Shown here in pieces: positions 17,006-25,589 of a stretch of DNA of 64,000 nt. The notes below the pieces were generated by a model that saw nothing but the letters and a program-made list of their open reading frames with translations, was not told where the DNA came from and made no database searches. The stretch lies in contig NZ_MSCM01000002.1 in the NCBI RefSeq assembly GCF_002954665.1, forward strand, positions 778,767-842,766, in the 5' to 3' direction. The position numbers and the translations under genes are program-made. The stretch comes from Polaribacter glomeratus (GTDB lineage: Bacteria; Bacteroidota; Bacteroidia; Flavobacteriales; Flavobacteriaceae). The stretch's first letter is position 1. The number at the start of each line of letters is the position of its first letter.

Positions 17006-20000
17006 TTATCCTATTTCTTGAATCTGACTTTCCATTTTGGCGGTTTGACTATCTGCTTTTAATTGTCCTTTAATTCTCATTTTAAACTTAGTAACTAAAA
17101 AGAATAAAATTGGTACTACAATTAATGTTAAGAAGGTGGCAACAAACAAACCATAAATAACGGTTTTTGCCAAAGGTCCCCAGAAAATAACATTATCTCC
17201 ACCCATATAAATATTGGCATCAAACTCACTAAACAACGTAAAGAAGTTAATGTTTAAACCAATTGCTAACGGAATTAACCCTAAAATAGTAGTTATTGCA
17301 GTTAATAAAACGGGTCTTAAACGCGCTTTACCAGCTTGTACAATGGTATCAAATAACACATCTAACGGCAAATACTCTTCTTCAGAAACACCATCTTGTT
17401 GTTTTCTTCTGTTAATTAATAACTCGGCATAATCCAATAAAACAACTCCATTGTTTACAACAATACCGGCAAGAGATATAATACCAACCATCGTCATCAT
17501 AATAACAAACGGAGCGCCAGAGATTACCAATCCTCCAAAAACACCTATAAAACTTAAAAAGATTGCTAACATAATAATTCCAGGTTTAGAAACCGAGTTA
17601 AATTGGAAAATTAGAATAAAGAATATTAACATTAGACCTGTAAAAAAAGCACCCACTAAAAATGCCATTTGCTTGTTTTGCTCTTCAATTTGCCCTGTAT
17701 AATCAATTTTAACAGTTTTAGGTAAATTTTTAAAGTTCTTCATTGAATTTTGAACTCTAGCAACTACAGCGCCTGCATCCGTCTCTCCTGGCGAAAGTGC
17801 AGAATATACAGTTACAACTCTTTTTACATTTTTATGTTTAATGGCACTAAAACCAGAGCTATTTTTTTGAGTAGCTACAGCAGAAACCGGTATTTCTTTA
17901 ATTTTACCAGAAGCCTGATCTCTAAATGTTATTTTTTGATTAAAAACAGCGCTTTTGTTGTAGCGATCTTCTTTATTAAAACGAACATAAATATCATAAT
18001 CTTCACCGTCTTTTTTATAAATTCCGGCTTTATTTCCAAAAATAGAAGCTCTTAATTGTTGCCCAACTTGCCCTGTGCTAACGCCTAATTCTCCTGCTTT
18101 TTTACGATCGACTAAAACCTGCATTCCTGGTTTCGATTTGTTTACATCTATTTTTAACTCATCAATACCAGAAATACTTTGCGTATTTAAATAATCGCGC
18201 ATTCTTTCTGCAGTAAAAATTAATTCCTCATAATCTTCGCCGTTTAGTTCTATATTAATTGGCGATCCTGCCGGCGGACCTGCTGCATCTTTTTCTACAG
18301 AAATTAAAACTCCTGGATAAATACCAACTAAAGCGGCTTGCACTTTTTGACGTAAAATTTCACTGTCTTCTCCTTTTCTAAATTTATACTCACGCATAGA
18401 AGCCGTGATTTTTCCTTTGTGTGGCATTTCTGCGGATGAACCTCCATCCGTTTGCGGGTTTCCTGCACCTTCACCAACTTGAGAAACCGTACTTTCTACC
18501 ATGTAATTATAATCGCCGTCGGTATACATATCCTGATTTAGAACTTTATATACTTTTTGTTCAATTTCGGATGTAATTTGATTCGTTTTTTCGATATCGG
18601 TTCCTTCAGGGTATTCGATATACACAATAATCTGATTTGGTTTGTTGTCTGGAAAAAACTCAACTTTTGTTCTTTGTTCTTTCAAAGACCAACCAAATGC
18701 CATAAATGCAGCTATAAGTAGTGCAAAAGTTACTGTAACCAAAATATAGGGTCTCCAACCAGTTAAAGATGTTTTTAACTGTTTTGCGTACCAGTTTTCT
18801 AAAGAAACTAAGGTGTTTTCTTGAAAATAATTTGCAGCTTTTCTTAAAACTAATCGATATACCCACAACATAATTGCGGTAAAAATAATTAAAGTACCTA
18901 AGGCATTATAAGCGCCACCAAAAAAGAAAATAAGCAAACCAACAACACCCATAATACTTGTTAAACGGATGATGCTTTTTACAGGCATGTCTTTATCTTC
19001 TGTGCTCATAAATTGAGAAACCAATACCGAGTTGAAGAAAATTGCTACGAATAAAGACGAACCTAAAACAATTGATAATGTAATAGGTAAAATAACCATA
19101 AATTGCCCCATAATTCCTGGCCAAAGTCCTAAGGGAATAAAGGCAGCAACTGTGGTAGCTGTAGAAATAATAATCGGAAAAGCAATTTCGCTAATTCCTT
19201 TTTTAGCAGCTTCTTTTCTGCTCATTCCTTCTTCATCCATTAAACGGTAAACGTTTTCAACAACTACAATTCCGTTATCTACTAGCATTCCCAGTCCCAT
19301 AATTAACCCAAAAAGAACCATAGTGTTTAATGTGTAACCCATTGCGCCTAATATCATTAAAGACATAAACATAGACATCGGAATTGCAAAACCCACAAAA
19401 ATGGCATTTTTAAATCCGAGGAAAAACATTAAAACAATCACCACTAAAATAACACCAAAAATAATATTGTTTACCAAATCATCCACTTGACCAATCGTTT
19501 TTGGAGATTGATCGTTCGTTATTGTAACTTCTAAGTCTGACGGAAAAGTAATTTCTTTTGCATTTTTTACAATTACTCCAATTTTATCTGCGGCAGTAAC
19601 CATATTTTCTCCAGACCTTTTTTTAACATCTAACATTACAACAGGTGCACCGTTTTCTCTTGCGTATGTGGTTTTGTCTTTGTCTTTAAAGTTTATTTCT
19701 GCAACATCTTTTAAGTAAATAGGATTGTCGTTTTCTGATTTGATTACAAAATCTCCTAAATCTGACGGATTGTCAATTTCACCAATAATTCTAATAGTTC
19801 TTCTTTGTTTGCTTGTAATAAAATTACCTGCAGACATGGTTACGTTACCACGATTGATAGCATTTGTAATATCATCAAAACTAACTTTAGAAGCCATCAT
19901 TTTGTAAATATCTACGGCAACTTCTACTTCTTTGTCTTGCGCACCACGAATAGCTACTTTTTTAATTTCTTTTAAATCTTCAATTTCGTCTTGTAAATGC

Positions 20001-20521
20001 TCTCCGTATTCTTTTAATTTAGCAACAGGGTAGTTTCCAGAAATATTAATATTTAGAATCGGTATTTCTTCAGACATGCTTAACTCAAAAACATTTGGAG
20101 TTACCTTTGCGCCATTAAAAGTTGGCCAATCTTCGCCTGCTGTTTCTTGATCTATTTCGTCTTTTACTTTCTGTTTTGCTTTATTTGGGTCAATTTTCTC
20201 ATCAAATTCTACGGTAATAATCGAGTAATCTTCTTGAGAAGTTGAGGTTATTTTTATAACGTTACTTACCGACTTTAATTTGTCTTCTAAAGGGTTTGTA
20301 ATTAGTTTCTCTATGTCTTCTGCAGTATTTCCAGGATATACAGAACTTACATAAATTTTAGTTTCGTTTATCTCAGGGAAATTTTCTCTAGGCATCGAAA
20401 AATATGCCGCAACTCCTAGATAAAGGATCAAAAACATTAAAACGTAAATAGTCGTTTTATTGTGTATTGCCCAAGAAGAAAGTTTAAATTCTTTCTCTAT
20501 TTTTTTGGTTTTTTTAGACAT
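17006..20521 (-). CDS. RND family efflux permease (inner-membrane pump)
   Basis: The 1171-residue proton-driven exporter is of the AcrB/MMPL-like hydrophobe-amphiphile class. After a cytoplasmic N-terminus, the first membrane segment (~residues 24-43) leads to a periplasmic domain (PRENFPEINETKIYVSSVYP). The TM4 block GLIMGLGMLVDNGIVVVENV carries the proton-relay Asp, and the second half repeats the pattern (MVGIISLAGIVVNNGVVLLDY). It is longer than AcrB (1049), mostly through an extra hydrophobic block near residues 515-560. It starts 8 nt after the adaptor gene, so pump, adaptor and channel form one operon under TetR. Confidence 0.95.
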   Translation of the reverse strand: MSKKTKKIEKEFKLSSWAIHNKTTIYVLMFLILYLGVAAYFSMPRENFPEINETKIYVSSVYPGNTAEDIEKLITNPLEDKLKSVSNVIKITSTSQEDYSIITVEFDEKIDPNKAKQKVKDEIDQETAGEDWPTFNGAKVTPNVFELSMSEEIPILNINISGNYPVAKLKEYGEHLQDEIEDLKEIKKVAIRGAQDKEVEVAVDIYKMMASKVSFDDITNAINRGNVTMSAGNFITSKQRRTIRIIGEIDNPSDLGDFVIKSENDNPIYLKDVAEINFKDKDKTTYARENGAPVVMLDVKKRSGENMVTAADKIGVIVKNAKEITFPSDLEVTITNDQSPKTIGQVDDLVNNIIFGVILVVIVLMFFLGFKNAIFVGFAIPMSMFMSLMILGAMGYTLNTMVLFGLIMGLGMLVDNGIVVVENVYRLMDEEGMSRKEAAKKGISEIAFPIIISTATTVAAFIPLGLWPGIMGQFMVILPITLSIVLGSSLFVAIFFNSVLVSQFMSTEDKDMPVKSIIRLTSIMGVVGLLIFFFGGAYNALGTLIIFTAIMLWVYRLVLRKAANYFQENTLVSLENWYAKQLKTSLTGWRPYILVTVTFALLIAAFMAFGWSLKEQRTKVEFFPDNKPNQIIVYIEYPEGTDIEKTNQITSEIEQKVYKVLNQDMYTDGDYNYMVESTVSQVGEGAGNPQTDGGSSAEMPHKGKITASMREYKFRKGEDSEILRQKVQAALVGIYPGVLISVEKDAAGPPAGSPINIELNGEDYEELIFTAERMRDYLNTQSISGIDELKIDVNKSKPGMQVLVDRKKAGELGVSTGQVGQQLRASIFGNKAGIYKKDGEDYDIYVRFNKEDRYNKSAVFNQKITFRDQASGKIKEIPVSAVATQKNSSGFSAIKHKNVKRVVTVYSALSPGETDAGAVVARVQNSMKNFKNLPKTVKIDYTGQIEEQNKQMAFLVGAFFTGLMLIFFILIFQFNSVSKPGIIMLAIFLSFIGVFGGLVISGAPFVIMMTMVGIISLAGIVVNNGVVLLDYAELLINRRKQQDGVSEEEYLPLDVLFDTIVQAGKARLRPVLLTAITTILGLIPLAIGLNINFFTLFSEFDANIYMGGDNVIFWGPLAKTVIYGLFVATFLTLIVVPILFFLVTKFKMRIKGQLKADSQTAKMESQIQEIG

Positions 20522-20529
20522 CTTTTCTT

Positions 20530-21702
20530 CTATTTATTAATCACTTTTACAACTTGTCCGTTATTCACACTTCTAGCGCCTTCTATAATAACTTCTGTAT
20601 CTGCGGTAAGATTTTTTACCACCTCAATAAAATCACCTTGGGTTTTGCCTGTTTCTATAATTAATCGCTCAGCAATTCCTTCGTTATTCTCTTTTTTATT
20701 TTTTACGACATAAATAAATTGTTCGCCTTTAGAATTTTCTGAGATGATACTTTGCAGAATTAAAATGGCTTTTTCATTTGTATAATCGTTCAATTTTAAT
20801 TTTGCTGTTAAGTTTGGTTTGATGGTTCCTTTTAAATTAGGTACATCAATTTCTATTTTAAAAGATCTATTACTTGGGTTGATGTAATTACCAACTTGTC
20901 TTATTTTAGAGTTTAAAGTTTCGCCAAGAACAGGGAAACTCACTTCTACAAATTTGCCTTCTGTAATGCTGCCAAGGTATGTTTCTGGAACCTCTGTTTC
21001 TATATACATATTAGAAAGATTTACAATTCTAAAAACTTCTGCTCCCTGTCCTGGTGCAACAACAGTTCCTCTTTCTTTAAAAACGGCGTCTATAATTCCG
21101 GCAAAAGGCGCTCTAATTGTAGATTTTGATAACTGACTTTTTAATTGATTTACAGTACTTGTTTGCGCTTCAAAAGCTGTTTTTGTTTGTAAAAACTGAA
21201 TTTCAGATCCAATTTTTTGTTCCCATAATCTTTTTTGACGTTCGTATGTAGTTTTTGCTAACTGAGCATTTGCTTCTAATTGTGCTAATTGTTGAGACAT
21301 TCCGCCATCATCAATAGTTGCTAAAATTTGACCTTTACTTACTTTATCGCCCTCTTTAACAAAAACACTTTTTAAAATACCCGGCATTTCTGGGTACACT
21401 AAAATATTTTGTTTTGTTTGTACATTTCCTTGTAATTCTATAAAGTGTGTAAAAACAGCTTCTTTAATAGTTAACGTTGTAATTAATGGCGTATTTTTAT
21501 CTTTGTTTAAAGCATCTAACTTATCATTTAATTTTTTTAAATCATCAGCTAAAGTTTGCAGTTTTGTGTCAATTTCTAGTTTTTTAGAGTTTATTTGAGT
21601 TACATCATCTGTAGCCAAAATTTGATCTATGGAAACTTCTTTTTTGTTTCCGCAAGCGTTTAAAATAAGGGCTGTTACTACTAATATATATATGTTTTTC
21701 AT
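20530..21702 (-). CDS. RND efflux periplasmic adaptor (membrane fusion lipoprotein)
   Basis: A 390-residue HlyD/AcrA-type adaptor. The leader ends in lipobox LNAC (C17), so it is a lipoprotein. A coiled-coil hairpin (residues ~35-70 and ~130-190) flanks a lipoyl-like domain with KEGDKVSKGQILATIDDGG and STIRAPFAGIIDAVFKERG. A beta-barrel and membrane-proximal domain follow. It bridges the RND pump and the TolC channel and lies 11 nt after the channel gene. Confidence 0.94.
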   Translation of the reverse strand: MKNIYILVVTALILNACGNKKEVSIDQILATDDVTQINSKKLEIDTKLQTLADDLKKLNDKLDALNKDKNTPLITTLTIKEAVFTHFIELQGNVQTKQNILVYPEMPGILKSVFVKEGDKVSKGQILATIDDGGMSQQLAQLEANAQLAKTTYERQKRLWEQKIGSEIQFLQTKTAFEAQTSTVNQLKSQLSKSTIRAPFAGIIDAVFKERGTVVAPGQGAEVFRIVNLSNMYIETEVPETYLGSITEGKFVEVSFPVLGETLNSKIRQVGNYINPSNRSFKIEIDVPNLKGTIKPNLTAKLKLNDYTNEKAILILQSIISENSKGEQFIYVVKNKKENNEGIAERLIIETGKTQGDFIEVVKNLTADTEVIIEGARSVNNGQVVKVINK

Positions 21703-21713
21703 AATACGTGTAA

Positions 21714-23120
21714 TTATTTAATTGGTAAGTTTAGGGCGTTTTCTAATGCTGCTTTTTTAGAAATTACAGCTAACATAGATTGTATGTAATTCTGTTGTTG
21801 TGTGTATAATTGGTTTTGTGCTAGTAATAAATCGAAACTTGAAGAAATTCCCTCAAAAAATTTGATGCGTTGTTTTTTCTCTATTCTTTCTGATAAACCA
21901 AGATTTTTTTGAGCGGTAGTGTAATTTTCAATACTTAATTGATAATCGCTTTTTGCTTTTTCTGCTAATAAACTTAAGCGCTCTTTAGTTTCCGTTAAAC
22001 GTAAATCTGCATTTTCTAAAGCTATTTTAGCTTGAGCGGTTTTAGACTTTCTACTAAAACTACTAAAAATAGGCACATTTAAACTTACACCCAAAAGAGA
22101 AGAATCAAACCATTGTTGGCCGCTATTGAAGAATGTAAAAGAATCAGAAAAACCTTGACTTCCATAATTAACAAAAGCATTTAAACTTGGTAAAGCTTTG
22201 CTTTGTTCTAGTTTCATCATTAAACGTTTTGTTTCTCTATCGTTTTCAGAAATTTTAAAATCGATATGATTGTTCACGTTAAAATCTTCTGAAACTAAAC
22301 TTAGCGCCATATTGCTTATTACTAATGAATTTAGAGTATCGGTTAAAATTAAACTTGTGTTTATAGGATTACCAAGCGATAAATTAAGCATTTGATATGC
22401 GATTTCTTTCATTCTTACCACACTACTCAATTGGTTTTTTAAATTTCCTAACGTAATTTCTAGTTGCTCAACATCTTCCTCTTCATTCAATCCATTTTCA
22501 TAGATTTTTTTAGCATCGTTATAATTTTTTTGAAGAATGGTAATATTACTTTCTAAAATTGCAATGCTACTTTCTGTTACCAAAACGTTTCCGTATGCAT
22601 TTATTACTGCTTCTCTAGTTAGTAGCTCTGTTTTTTCTTCTGCTTGTTTAGATATTTTTAAAAATGTTTTAGAAGCTTGTAAACCCACTAAATAAGAACC
22701 ATCAAACAATAATTGCGTTAGGGTTACAGAAGCATTTATGTTTTGCTTTGTACCAAAAACTACAGGAATAAATCCGTCTGGTGCATTTGGGCTACTTTCT
22801 CTAGTGATGTCAAAAAAATCTTCTACTGTTTGAACAACCGATTCTCTGTTATCAAAAGCGGCTGCTGGTAATAAAGAAACAGGTTGCTTTAAAAAATTTT
22901 GATAATCTACTCTTCCGTTAACTTGGGGCAAACCAATAGCCGTTGTTTCCCAAACTTTTTCGTTTGCAGATCTTATGTCATTTCTAGCGGCTTTTGTATT
23001 GTAACTATTCTCTAATGCAAAATTTATTGCCTGTTTTAGAGAGAGTTCCATCGTTTTTTCTTGTGCTTTTAATGATATAGTAAAAGCAAAAAAAGAAATT
23101 AGGTATATGTACTTCTTCAT
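21714..23120 (-). CDS. TolC family outer membrane efflux channel
   Basis: The protein has 468 residues with a cleavable signal peptide (MKKYIYLISFFAFTISLKAQ, cut probably after KAQ). Two internally similar halves are predicted, each with long helices and strands, as in TolC/OprM: LSLKQAINFALENSYNTKAA starts the first and NVPIFSSFSRKSKTAQAKIA marks the second. It is the second gene of the tetR-led operon and supplies the outer-membrane duct of the tripartite pump. Confidence 0.93.
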   Translation of the reverse strand: MKKYIYLISFFAFTISLKAQEKTMELSLKQAINFALENSYNTKAARNDIRSANEKVWETTAIGLPQVNGRVDYQNFLKQPVSLLPAAAFDNRESVVQTVEDFFDITRESSPNAPDGFIPVVFGTKQNINASVTLTQLLFDGSYLVGLQASKTFLKISKQAEEKTELLTREAVINAYGNVLVTESSIAILESNITILQKNYNDAKKIYENGLNEEEDVEQLEITLGNLKNQLSSVVRMKEIAYQMLNLSLGNPINTSLILTDTLNSLVISNMALSLVSEDFNVNNHIDFKISENDRETKRLMMKLEQSKALPSLNAFVNYGSQGFSDSFTFFNSGQQWFDSSLLGVSLNVPIFSSFSRKSKTAQAKIALENADLRLTETKERLSLLAEKAKSDYQLSIENYTTAQKNLGLSERIEKKQRIKFFEGISSSFDLLLAQNQLYTQQQNYIQSMLAVISKKAALENALNLPIK

Positions 23121-23726
23121 TTATATTTGATTATTTTTTAATTGTTGTTCTAATTGTTGCAAACCTTTTTCTGTTGATATTCCTCGTAAGTGATACTCTA
23201 AATAAATGCTTATTAAGGTATTCATAGAATATTTTGTTAACGGAAAAAGTTGTTGGTCTTTAATGCCTAACATTCCGCTAAAATAAATTCTGCTAATAAA
23301 ATCGATGTCAATTGTATTTCTAAATAAACCAGATTCTACACCTCTTTTTAAATTGTCTTGAATCATTTCTTGCATTACATGAAACTGTTTTTGCTTTAAA
23401 GAAGCATAAATTCGTGGATAATATTTTTGAAGTTGATACAATGGTGACGACTTTTCATCTTTTAAATGCTCCATAACCACGCGTTTAATGTGAAACATTT
23501 CGTCTATGGGATTCATTTTTTCTTTACAAATTGCATCAATACTGCAACAAATAGTATCAAACATGTAGTCTGTAACAGCACTAACTAAGGCTGTTTTATT
23601 GTTAAAATACTTGTACAGTGTTTTTTTAGAAACCCCCAAAGCACTAGCAATTTCATCCATAGTAACACTCTTAAAACCTAGGTTTAAAAAGAGTTCGTTC
23701 GATTTCTCTAAAATTTTATCTTTCAT
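23121..23726 (-). CDS. TetR/AcrR family regulator of the efflux operon
   Basis: A 201-residue repressor. The N-terminal helix-turn-helix has GFKSVTMDEIASALGVSKKT followed by LYKYFNNKTALVSAV, typical of TetR. The C-terminal ligand domain is helical. A reading from 23747 would add seven residues; ATG 23726 (MKDKILEKSNELFLN) gives the usual start. It is the first gene of the operon, abuts the channel gene, and a perfect 9-bp inverted repeat lies 24 bp upstream (23750-23777), so autoregulation of the whole operon is likely. The inducer is unknown. Confidence 0.93.
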   Translation of the reverse strand: MKDKILEKSNELFLNLGFKSVTMDEIASALGVSKKTLYKYFNNKTALVSAVTDYMFDTICCSIDAICKEKMNPIDEMFHIKRVVMEHLKDEKSSPLYQLQKYYPRIYASLKQKQFHVMQEMIQDNLKRGVESGLFRNTIDIDFISRIYFSGMLGIKDQQLFPLTKYSMNTLISIYLEYHLRGISTEKGLQQLEQQLKNNQI

Positions 23727-23749
23727 AATTCGAGTGCAAATATACAAAC

Positions 23750-23777
23750 GGAAACTTTAGAAACAAAAAAAGTTTCC
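23750..23777. promoter_or_regulatory. Probable TetR operator
   Basis: GGAAACTTT (23750-23758) and AAAGTTTCC (23769-23777) form a perfect 9-bp inverted repeat with a 10-bp spacer, 24 bp upstream of the tetR start codon. The 28-bp length and symmetry are those of TetR-family operators. It also lies 76 bp upstream of the divergent polyprenyl synthase gene, which could be affected. Confidence 0.75.
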
Positions 23778-23853
23778 AAAGTTTTAATGTTTTTTTAACA
23801 TTAAGATTAAAAAGAAGAATTTCTTTACATTATTTTTACAAAAAATTAAAGGT

Positions 23854-24825
23854 TTGAACATTTTACACTATCAACAAGAATTCTTGCAGTATTTAAAATC
23901 TAAAAACTGGGTACATGAGCCTAAAAACTTATACGAACCCATAGATTATATTTTACAATTAGGAGGTAAAAGAATACGTCCTGTATTAACATTAATGGCT
24001 GCGGATATTTTTTCTTCGGATTATAAAAAAGCAATGCCAGCAGCTTTAGCAGTAGAAGTTTTTCATAATTTTACGCTAATACACGACGATATTATGGACG
24101 AGGCGCCGTTAAGAAGAGGTAAAGTTACCGTTCATGAAAAGTGGAATATTAATACAGGTATACTCTCTGGAGACGCAATGTTAATTTTAGCGTATCAATA
24201 TTTTGAAAATTACGAGCCTGTAGTTTTCCATAAATTGGCAAAGTTATTTAGTAAAACAGCTTTAGAAGTTTGTGATGGTCAACAATTAGACGTAGATTTT
24301 GAAACTAGAGACGATGTAACTATTGACGAATATATAAATATGATTCGTTTAAAAACATCCGTTTTAGTGGCAGCTGCTTTAAAAATGGGTGCAATTGTAG
24401 CAGAAACAAATGAACAAAATGCTGATTTAATTTATGATTTTGGATTAAATTTAGGTTTGGCTTTTCAATTACAAGATGATTATTTAGACACCTTTGGAGA
24501 CCCAGAAACATTTGGGAAACAAGTAGGAGGCGATATCATAGTTAATAAAAAAACTTTTTTATATTTAAAGTGCTTAGAGGTTTCTAGCGAGGCTGATAGA
24601 AATAAGTTACAGCATTTTTACAAACGAAAATTAGACGATAACTCCGTTAAAATAGCAGAAGTAACTAGAATCTTTGATTTGAATGATATTCCTGTTTTAA
24701 TGAAAAACGAAATAGAAAACTATACAGAGAAAGCATTTAACACCCTAACAAGTATGGATATTACGGATGCTAATAAAGAAAATTTAAAAACGTTTGGTTT
24801 ATGGTTAATGAATAGAACGGTATAA
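23854..24825 (+). CDS. Polyprenyl diphosphate synthase
   Basis: A 323-residue trans-prenyltransferase that adds isopentenyl diphosphate units to allylic substrates. The first aspartate-rich motif DDIMD is in LIHDDIMDEAPLRRG (residues ~76-90) and the second DDYLD in LAFQLQDDYLDTFGDPETFG (~208-227); LGGKRIRPVLTLMAAD is also typical. The start is TTG 23854 (MNILHYQQEFLQYL); no in-frame ATG lies near. Chain length cannot be fixed; it may supply menaquinone side chains or carotenoid precursors. Confidence 0.93.
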   Translation: MNILHYQQEFLQYLKSKNWVHEPKNLYEPIDYILQLGGKRIRPVLTLMAADIFSSDYKKAMPAALAVEVFHNFTLIHDDIMDEAPLRRGKVTVHEKWNINTGILSGDAMLILAYQYFENYEPVVFHKLAKLFSKTALEVCDGQQLDVDFETRDDVTIDEYINMIRLKTSVLVAAALKMGAIVAETNEQNADLIYDFGLNLGLAFQLQDDYLDTFGDPETFGKQVGGDIIVNKKTFLYLKCLEVSSEADRNKLQHFYKRKLDDNSVKIAEVTRIFDLNDIPVLMKNEIENYTEKAFNTLTSMDITDANKENLKTFGLWLMNRTV

Positions 24826-24841
24826 TTATTCTTTAATTTTA

Positions 24842-24874
24842 TTTGCAAATAATTTAAAAATAATAGTACATTTG
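24842..24874 (+). promoter_or_regulatory. Promoter of the tRNA gene
   Basis: TACATTTG (24867-24874) matches the Bacteroidetes -7 consensus TAnnTTTG exactly, and TTTG at 24842-24845 provides a -33 TTG 21 bp upstream of it. Transcription would start a few bases before the tRNA at 24889. Confidence 0.65.
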
Positions 24875-24888
24875 CAGCCTAATAAATT

Positions 24889-24962
24889 GGTCCTATAGCT
24901 CAGTTGGTTAGAGCACCTGACTCATAATCAGGTGGTCCCTGGTTCGAGTCCAGGTGGGACCA
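24889..24962 (+). tRNA. tRNA with CAT anticodon (Met or Ile2)
   Basis: A 74-nt cloverleaf with acceptor stem GGTCCTA/TGGGACC, D-arm AGCTCAGTTGGTTAGAGC, anticodon stem CCTGA/TCAGG around loop CTCATAA (anticodon CAT) and T-arm CCTGGTTCGAGTCCAGG; CCA is not encoded. CAT reads as elongator Met, or as Ile2 if lysidine-modified. Base pairs C4-G69 and C5-G68 are those favoured by the E. coli lysidine synthetase on tRNA-Ile2, so Ile2 is possible. Its 3' end is the integration site of the adjacent element. Confidence 0.92.
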
Positions 24963-24964
24963 CA
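24951..24964. repeat. attL direct repeat in tRNA 3' end
   Basis: caggtgggaccaca covers the last 12 bases of the tRNA gene plus two bases. It is identical to 31859-31872 and marks the left junction of the integrative element. Confidence 0.88.
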
Positions 24965-24970
24965 GAAATA

Positions 24971-25009
24971 AACCTCAACAATCTGTTAATCAGTAAGTTG
25001 AGGTTTTTT
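24971..25009 (+). terminator. Terminator after tRNA, brought by the element
   Basis: AACCTCAAC (24971-24979) pairs with GTTGAGGTT (24997-25005), with CTG/CAG pairing in the loop, followed by a run of T. It lies inside the element, so it replaces the ancestral terminator now found beyond attR. Confidence 0.78.
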
Positions 25010-25080
25010 GGTTTTAATACTTGTACGATTTATGTATTGTAAATTGCTTTTAGTCTTATATTCTATAAAAATAAATGTAA

Positions 25081-25125
25081 AAATAAAGTTCTTTTATAGC
25101 GTTCATTTCGTACACTTCTTACATT
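25081..25125 (+). repeat. 45-bp element repeat, copy 1
   Basis: This 45-bp stretch matches the reverse complement of 30363-30407 at 38 of 45 positions, including an 11-base block aaaataaagtt and the block catttcgtaca followed by ttcttacat. No gene follows it on the plus strand. A promoter/operator or a recombination or replication protein site is possible. Confidence 0.7.
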
Positions 25126-25163
25126 CCTAAACCTGAAAAACATTAATTAATCAAGATAAAAAG

Positions 25164-25191
25164 AAAAAACCACCTCGTTAAAAGTGGTTTT
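25164..25191 (-). terminator. Probable terminator of the element's replication operon
   Basis: AAAACCAC (25166-25173) pairs with GTGGTTTT (25184-25191) around a 10-nt loop. On the minus strand the stem is followed by a T-rich run (GTGGTTTTTTCTTTTT), as expected for ending transcription coming from the primase-like gene at 25590-26684. Confidence 0.6.
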
Positions 25192-25300
25192 AGTTCAAAT
25201 AAATTATTCTGTATGAATAAGAATAAAAAACAAATCTATAACCTATTTTTTAATAATCTTTACGGGTTTCCATAATCTGAAATAAATTTATAAAATCAAA

Positions 25301-25491
25301 ACAATACGCGCACGCGAACAGATAACCCCGAAGTTTTTAAAATCTTACTAATTCTAAGTACTTTATTTACACACGCGAACAGATAGTTGAATATATTTTA
25401 TTTTATGGTTTCCTAAAATTCAAATAAAATCATTAATAATCTTTTTAAGTATTTAGTAAAAGTTTAATTAAACAATACGCGCGCGTCAGAT
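25301..25491. repeat. GC-rich iteron-like repeats, candidate origin
   Basis: In an AT-rich non-coding stretch, CACGCGAACAGATA occurs at 25311-25324 and 25372-25385 (14 bp identical), and ACAATACGCGC at 25301-25311 and 25472-25482 (11 bp); the third site continues GCGTCAGATA, a variant of the CGAACAGATA half. The CTTTATTT block occurs next to the second and third sites. Directly repeated GC islands behind a primase-helicase operon fit an origin of replication or a Rep-binding array; this is inference. The remaining spacer (25010-25300, 25492-25589) shows no gene. Confidence 0.5.
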
Positions 25492-25589
25492 ACTAACGAA
25501 CTTTATTTTAACTTGAAAAAAATTGATTATTCAAATAGAATCTAACTATTAAAAACATCAATACAAATCAACTATTGAAAAATTAATAG

